Positions 59,556-64,000 of a stretch of 64,000 nucleotides of DNA are shown piece by piece. Source of the DNA: Candidatus Melainabacteria bacterium (GTDB lineage Bacteria; Cyanobacteriota; Vampirovibrionia; 2-02-FULL-35-15); contig JAHFBF010000004.1 of assembly GCA_023250195.1 (NCBI GenBank), positions 131,675-195,674 of the forward strand. Direction: 5' to 3'. A program made the translations under genes and the position numbers. A model generated the notes under the pieces. That model searched no databases and had not been told where the DNA came from. It saw nothing but the letters and a program-made list of their open reading frames with translations. Numbering within the stretch: the stretch's first letter is position 1; each line of letters begins with the position of its first letter.

Positions 59556-62048
59556 GTGAATAAGAATAAGACGAGATTTTTTTGTGCAAAATTTCTAACC
59601 AAACCATATCTATTGGTTATTTTACTGATTTTGAATTTACTTTTGCCTGTAAACTCAAAAGTCTATTTTTTAGAAGCTGACTTTTATCAAGATAAAACAC
59701 AGAACAGAAAAATAATTCTTGGTAAGGGAGAGATAATTTTAAGTGATAAACCTGTCTCAAGAATTGCAATAAGTGATCCAACTATTGTTGATGTTCAGAT
59801 TTTAAATGAAAAAGAGATGTTTGCAAGGGCTAAACAGCTTGGTTCAGCTACTGTATTAATCTGGGAAAAGGGGAAAGCACGGCCAGGCAGATTTGAAGTT
59901 CAAGTTTGGCCTGATATAGATTTTTTAACAAAACAATTACAGGAATTGGATAAAAACATAGTTGTTGAATATATTCCACCAAATAGCAGCTTATCTTCCT
60001 CTGCTTCACAAAGTCAATCTGGTTCTACAGATCCAAATGCAGGTGGGCAATCAGCTCTAGGTGGAACAGCTTTAGGTGGACAAGCCTCTTCTTCGACTGG
60101 TTCACAGGTTACTTCAGGAAAAATTATTTTAAAGGGAGATGTAGCAAATGCGGAAGTAATTGCTAGGGCTCTTCAGATAGCTGGTGCTTATGTGGGTGAT
60201 CAGGGGATAAAAATTATTAGCCAGCCAGGTGGACAGATTGTAGATGGACTTTCTGGAAGATATGATATTTACAGCAACTCGGATTCTCAAAGTGGACAGT
60301 CTCAGGGTTCGGCTACAGCATTTGGTGCAAGAGATCCAATGAGGTTTACCTCAAACAGATATGCAAACTTAAGCCGTGGAGTTATAGCAACTACTCAAAG
60401 AGGTTCGGTAATCAGCTTTCTCACTGTTAAAGATTCTGCACAGATTTCAGTAGCAATTAGGTTTTATGAGATTTCAAGATCAGCAGCGAGAAATTTAGGA
60501 TTTAATGCAATAGCCGGTGGCAGTACCTTGCAGGCTGGTTCTTTTGTAGGTGGGAATGGAATTAGCCAGACTATTGGTGGTATAGCATCAATTGCAAACT
60601 TAATGGATTTTATGGCAGGTAGTGGGACTACTGCACCTGAATTTGCTCTTGGACATGGTTCAGTTGCTGGGGGAGCTTTTCTGGGTCAAGCAATTGGGCA
60701 GGGAGTTACAGGGGTAATTTTTAATCCTGATAACGGTGTTGGTGCAATTATCCAGGCACTGCAGGAAAGAGGAGAAATTAAAACTCTAGCTGAGCCAAAC
60801 CTTGTAATTGCAAATGGTGAACCGGCTTCATTTTTAGCTGGTGGCGAAGTACCTATAATCAGATCTGTTTTTACAGCAGGTGGTGCAAGCCAGGATGTAA
60901 CTTATGAACCTTTTGGAATTAAGTTTTCCATTCTACCTACCTTAACAAGCAAGGATAAAATTTTCTTGCAACTAATTCCTGAAATTAGAGATATTGATAC
61001 TGATCTTTCAAACTTAGTTGTTCCTCCAGGCTCAACATCTGTTAGACCACCGGCATTTAGAACAAGAAGAACACAAACACAGGTAGAACTTTATTCAGGA
61101 CAAGCATTTGCAATTAGTGGATTGCTTCGCGAAGACAATACTAGAAACCTCCGCAAAGTACCTGGTGTAGGAGATCTTCCTGTATTAGGGGGTTTATTTA
61201 GAAGTAAATCTTTCAGAAAAGGTCAAACAGAATTACTGATTGTAGTTTCACCGGTTATTGTCAATCCAACTGATCCAAATAAAATTGCACAATTTACAAA
61301 ACCTGAGATTCCATACGATGAGTTTAATCAGCTGCCTCTTCATAAACCACATTTTGATTTAATGGATGAAGAAGGTCCTGATATGAAAGAACCTTTGGAT
61401 GCTGGGAAATATAATAATCCAAAACCAGTAACAGATGCAGAGAAAAAATCTTCAAATGATGATAGAGTTCCCCAAACTAGGGATCTATCCTTAGGAAATA
61501 ATATCGTTAAAAAAGAAGCAGAGACGCGATTAATTGCGTCTCAACAAAGTGGAAAACCAGAACTTCAACCTGTTCAGATACAAGAAATATCAAAAAATGA
61601 AGAAGTTGCTAAGTCTAATGTAGCAAAGAAATCCAGATGGGCTGAATTTAAAGAAAGAGTTCTTAAAGAATTTAGCAGTAATAAAAAAGATGATTTTGAT
61701 GACTTAGGAGAGCAGGCGTTAGAGCAAGAAACAAGTGGAGGTTTTTCCGTAAGCGAAAACCCGGAACGTTATAGAAAATCAGCACATAAAAGCGAAGTGA
61801 TTTACGAAGGCGAAAGTCGAAGTAAATCACGGAGCGCTATAAAACAAGAAAAGAAAAAACTTTCTATAGAAAAAAAACAAATTAAGATGGCTAAAAAGTT
61901 AAGAGAAGAAAAATTAACCAGAGAGAACAAACAGGTAGAATTATACAAATATCAGCAGTCTTTAAAACAAACCTGGCAAAAAGAAATGCAGAGATATGAG
62001 CAGGCAAAAGAAGCTATGAGACTTGCTAGAGAAAGAAAGGTTAATTAA
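59556..62048 (+). CDS. rcpA: Tad pilus secretin RcpA/CpaC with long C-terminal extension
   Basis: This outer-membrane secretin has a signal peptide (LLVILLILNLLLPVNSKVYF), the RcpA N-terminal domain (GKGEIILSDKPVSRIAISDPTIVDVQIL), a BON-like part, then the secretin core (SAQISVAIRFYEISRSAARNLGF, LQERGEIKTLAEPNLVIANGEPASFLAGGEVPI, PGVGDLPVLGGLFRSKSF). The core ends near residue 580, but the protein continues to 830 with a charged, mostly coiled-coil tail (MAKKLREEKLTRENKQVEL...). Typical CpaC has ~450-500 residues. The start is a GTG. A family A palindrome lies in the tail. Confidence 0.9.
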   Translation: MNKNKTRFFCAKFLTKPYLLVILLILNLLLPVNSKVYFLEADFYQDKTQNRKIILGKGEIILSDKPVSRIAISDPTIVDVQILNEKEMFARAKQLGSATVLIWEKGKARPGRFEVQVWPDIDFLTKQLQELDKNIVVEYIPPNSSLSSSASQSQSGSTDPNAGGQSALGGTALGGQASSSTGSQVTSGKIILKGDVANAEVIARALQIAGAYVGDQGIKIISQPGGQIVDGLSGRYDIYSNSDSQSGQSQGSATAFGARDPMRFTSNRYANLSRGVIATTQRGSVISFLTVKDSAQISVAIRFYEISRSAARNLGFNAIAGGSTLQAGSFVGGNGISQTIGGIASIANLMDFMAGSGTTAPEFALGHGSVAGGAFLGQAIGQGVTGVIFNPDNGVGAIIQALQERGEIKTLAEPNLVIANGEPASFLAGGEVPIIRSVFTAGGASQDVTYEPFGIKFSILPTLTSKDKIFLQLIPEIRDIDTDLSNLVVPPGSTSVRPPAFRTRRTQTQVELYSGQAFAISGLLREDNTRNLRKVPGVGDLPVLGGLFRSKSFRKGQTELLIVVSPVIVNPTDPNKIAQFTKPEIPYDEFNQLPLHKPHFDLMDEEGPDMKEPLDAGKYNNPKPVTDAEKKSSNDDRVPQTRDLSLGNNIVKKEAETRLIASQQSGKPELQPVQIQEISKNEEVAKSNVAKKSRWAEFKERVLKEFSSNKKDDFDDLGEQALEQETSGGFSVSENPERYRKSAHKSEVIYEGESRSKSRSAIKQEKKKLSIEKKQIKMAKKLREEKLTRENKQVELYKYQQSLKQTWQKEMQRYEQAKEAMRLARERKVN
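61521..61542. repeat. Family A palindrome in rcpA
   Basis: GAGACGCGATTAATTGCGTC plus TC, one mismatch. It is translated ETRLIAS in the tail of RcpA; the same peptide occurs in MnmA (16803-16828). Confidence 0.85.
61797..61830. repeat. Inverted repeat in the rcpA tail
   Basis: GTGATTTAC and GTAAATCAC, perfect nine-base arms with a 16-base loop, flanked by AGCG and GGAGCGCT. It is coding (VIYEGESRSKS). Possibly another small element. Confidence 0.5.
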
Positions 62049-63696
62049 CTAGCTTTAATCCAAGTTCATCAGCTATTTGCATAAATCCCTCTTTTAGTTG
62101 CGCTGGATTATTTATAAATATTACAGGCTCTGCTTTACCAACTGTTTGAACTTGGTAGCTGAATTGATCGATAATATTCTGTGTAACAGCTAAAGTTAGT
62201 ACGATTGAATAAACCTTTATTCCAGCGTCTGTAAGTGATTTTACTTTAGCGCCTAGCTCAGCAAAACTATGTGTAGGTTCACCATCAGTAAATAAGATTA
62301 TAATTCTTTCTGAACCTGGTCTGTCACTTTGGTCTAGCGTCCACTTTGCATTATCTAAACCTGCATTTATATTTGTACCTCCATCAGGAAAGCTAAAAGT
62401 ATTAATTGGGGTGACTGCTGTACCATTTCCGCCTGTTGACATAATTGTAATTTTTTGAATAATAGTATCGAAACTGGATGGGCTAACTAAGCCTAAATAT
62501 GGATATGTTGTTCTGATTCTTTTTGAAAGTGCATTTCCAGCGTATTCTGAAGTATTTATTACGGCACTTGTATCTGTTTTGTAGGATGAACTTGAAAAAC
62601 TAACAAGTCCGACTTTCAAAGCAGCAGTACCGTAAATTCTTACTGTGTCAATAAAAGTCTTAACTCCATATGATGCGCTGGAAATTGGTTCTATATATGG
62701 AGCCAGCATGTTGAAATAAGTTGTAATCACATTTGGATCTAAATTTCTGTTATTTGCATAACTTTGAGCAAGACTCTTATCTTCATTAGCTATAGCTAAA
62801 CCAGCAAGCTCACTAATTCTTCGTCCACTTAATGCATTACGATATAGTCCACTTGCCATATCAGCATTAGTTATAAAACCTCTGTCTGGATCGGGTGTGT
62901 ATACTGTCATTCCCGTGGTGTAAGTAGCATTGCTTGGAATATCAAAACCTGCAGTGTTAACTATGATATCTGTAATTGATGCAATAGTAGTCACATAACC
63001 ATTTGCAGTAATTGTTGAATTTGTTCCATATAATTGATCCTGAGCTTGATAAAGAACCACATCAGTGTAAAGTGTTCCCATGCCACCCATTCCGACTACT
63101 TGCCTGTAAGCAGATCCTATATATGTGCTGAAAGTTGCAAATCTCATTGATCCTGAAAGGTCAATTACAAAAGCCACATCAAGTGGTGGTAACTCTGCTT
63201 CTTTTGTTATTGAAATCATCGCTGTGTCTGCAAGAAATGTAGCAAAAAAAGGTTTTGGAGTGAGAGCGGAAGTTACTGAAATCTTTCCTCTATCCAGGCT
63301 GGTCATAACTGTTAGTGTAATAGGTGCTTCTCTATAAAAAGTATTAATTCCATCAGCCTGTGTAAAAGTTTTTGTATAAGTTAGAGTTGATGGTTGACCA
63401 GGACCGGTTGAATTATAAAAATTCCCTACCATTGTATCCTCTGCAATGTTCATTTTAAATGCTCTTACTGTGGCATTTACTGCTTTACCAGCATCAGCTT
63501 TATTTCTGAAATATTCCTGTGCCCCGGCTACAGCAGCTGCTTCTGTGGCTTTTTCCATTGAGCTTCTTAAAATACCAAAGTAACCAAGATCTACAGAAAG
63601 CCCTGCAAGAGGAATTATTGCTGCAATAAAAGTAATCGCTAGAGGTAAAATTGTACCTGAAAAATTCCTTTGTAATTTTTTAATTTGCTTTTTCAT
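62041..63696 (-). CDS. TadG-like protein: pilus-assembly TadE/G domain plus von Willebrand A domain
   Basis: The 551-residue protein has an N-terminal TadE/G-type segment (LPLAITFIAAIIPLAGLSVDLGYFGILRSSMEKATEAAAVAGAQEY) and a vWA domain: MIDAS motif DVAFVIDLSGSM, the Thr in PDGGTNINAGL and the Asp in ILFTDGEPTHSF. Such proteins are part of, or anchor, Tad pili and bind metal-dependent partners. It converges on rcpA, overlapping it by eight bases, and is followed upstream by a second gene of similar type. Confidence 0.85.
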   Translation of the reverse strand: MKKQIKKLQRNFSGTILPLAITFIAAIIPLAGLSVDLGYFGILRSSMEKATEAAAVAGAQEYFRNKADAGKAVNATVRAFKMNIAEDTMVGNFYNSTGPGQPSTLTYTKTFTQADGINTFYREAPITLTVMTSLDRGKISVTSALTPKPFFATFLADTAMISITKEAELPPLDVAFVIDLSGSMRFATFSTYIGSAYRQVVGMGGMGTLYTDVVLYQAQDQLYGTNSTITANGYVTTIASITDIIVNTAGFDIPSNATYTTGMTVYTPDPDRGFITNADMASGLYRNALSGRRISELAGLAIANEDKSLAQSYANNRNLDPNVITTYFNMLAPYIEPISSASYGVKTFIDTVRIYGTAALKVGLVSFSSSSYKTDTSAVINTSEYAGNALSKRIRTTYPYLGLVSPSSFDTIIQKITIMSTGGNGTAVTPINTFSFPDGGTNINAGLDNAKWTLDQSDRPGSERIIILFTDGEPTHSFAELGAKVKSLTDAGIKVYSIVLTLAVTQNIIDQFSYQVQTVGKAEPVIFINNPAQLKEGFMQIADELGLKLVN

Positions 63697-63727
63697 GTTT
63701 TCTTCATTCTACTTTGAACCTTTAACT

Positions 63728-64000
63728 TTAATTTAGTGTTGGTCTTCTTGAGCGTTCAAGAAAGCATGTGGCAGAACCTGAAAGCATTAAACCATCCACT
63801 CCAAAGACAGGTACGCCGATTAGATTTCCCGGATCTACAAAAGGAATTTTTAAAGAAGGATCACTGGCAGGTGGAAATATTACATTTACAACTACTTTTG
63901 TGCTTGTAGCTCCGTTTGCTTGTCCGCCTGCTACTGTACTGTTATTTGCAGCATCAGTAACATTAAATGTAAACTGGTTTGAATCAACAACAGATCCTGG
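63728..64000 (-). CDS. 3' part of a secreted/pilus-associated protein (truncated)
   Basis: The frame is open to the window edge. The visible 90 residues, PGSVVDSNQFTFNVTD then GGQANGATSTKVVVNVIFPP and IPFVDPGNLIGVPVFGVDGL, end with MLSGSATCFLERSRRPTLN. This looks like the C-terminal part of a TadE/TadG-like pseudopilin. The N-terminus, which would decide, is outside the window. It lies 31 bases upstream of the vWA gene on the same strand. Confidence 0.6.
   Translation of the reverse strand, partial: PGSVVDSNQFTFNVTDAANNSTVAGGQANGATSTKVVVNVIFPPASDPSLKIPFVDPGNLIGVPVFGVDGLMLSGSATCFLERSRRPTLN

Noticed and set aside
1-64000. tRNA or rRNA genes, prophage or a full insertion sequence
   Set aside because: I looked for T-loop consensus, rRNA motifs, integrase and transposase proteins on both strands and saw none.

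Overview
The window is AT-rich bacterial chromosome with densely packed housekeeping genes on both strands. I see no rRNA, tRNA, CRISPR array, prophage or complete insertion sequence. LPS-export genes (lptB plus an LptF/LptG permease), an MsbA-type flippase, a secretin and a Tad pilus cluster point to a diderm (Gram-negative-type) cell. An RpaB-like response regulator, an MnmA with a cyanobacterial-looking CC segment, an ABC1 kinase and palindromic repeats resembling those of cyanobacteria suggest a relative of Cyanobacteria. No photosynthesis gene is visible, so a non-photosynthetic sister lineage (Melainabacteria/Vampirovibrionia type) is my best guess. That placement is an inference.

Layout. 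1-7.3 kb: a truncated gene, an unknown gene, a saccharopine-dehydrogenase-like enzyme, SSB, an ABC1 kinase with a coiled-coil partner, an N-acetylmuramoyl-L-alanine amidase and an EF-hand-like repeat protein. 7.8-17 kb: ruvA, thioredoxin, a membrane flippase, msbA, a TetR regulator, fabI, lptB-lptFG and mnmA. 17-31 kb: several unknown proteins (one a kinase-like/HPt protein), tsaC, dtd, dus, a double-ACT protein, def, a PfkB kinase, miaB, a methionine gamma-lyase-like enzyme, a BMP lipoprotein, an RpaB-like regulator and proS. 31-42 kb: a nucleotidyltransferase pair, a pyruvate-decarboxylase-like enzyme, a GT2 glycosyltransferase, an LCP protein, a patatin, a primary-type sigma factor, bioY and rsgA. 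42-54 kb: ftsZ, bioD, an arginase-family protein that has lost its metal ligands, a cupin, recG, a histidine kinase/response regulator pair, pheA and pgk. 54-64 kb: a Tad pilus operon (cpaE-cpaF-tadB-tadC-rcpA) with convergent TadE/G-like genes.

The most striking signal is not a gene. The window carries at least five families of short palindromic or inverted repeats, and many copies lie inside conserved genes without breaking the frame. Family A (ends GTAGAG...CTCTAC, about 22-34 bp, with several interchangeable cores) is inside the amidase, msbA, mnmA, tsaC, miaB, the methionine gamma-lyase-like gene, recG and rcpA. It also forms the stop codon of three genes and a possible start of msbA. 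Family E (GAGATCAGA units facing CATCTC units) is inserted in the same translated frame in ruvA, bioD and pgk, giving similar 20-odd-residue peptides. Families C and D flank or invade genes and inflate naive gene starts. The pattern resembles Rickettsia palindromic elements and cyanobacterial small dispersed repeats, but several families act together here.
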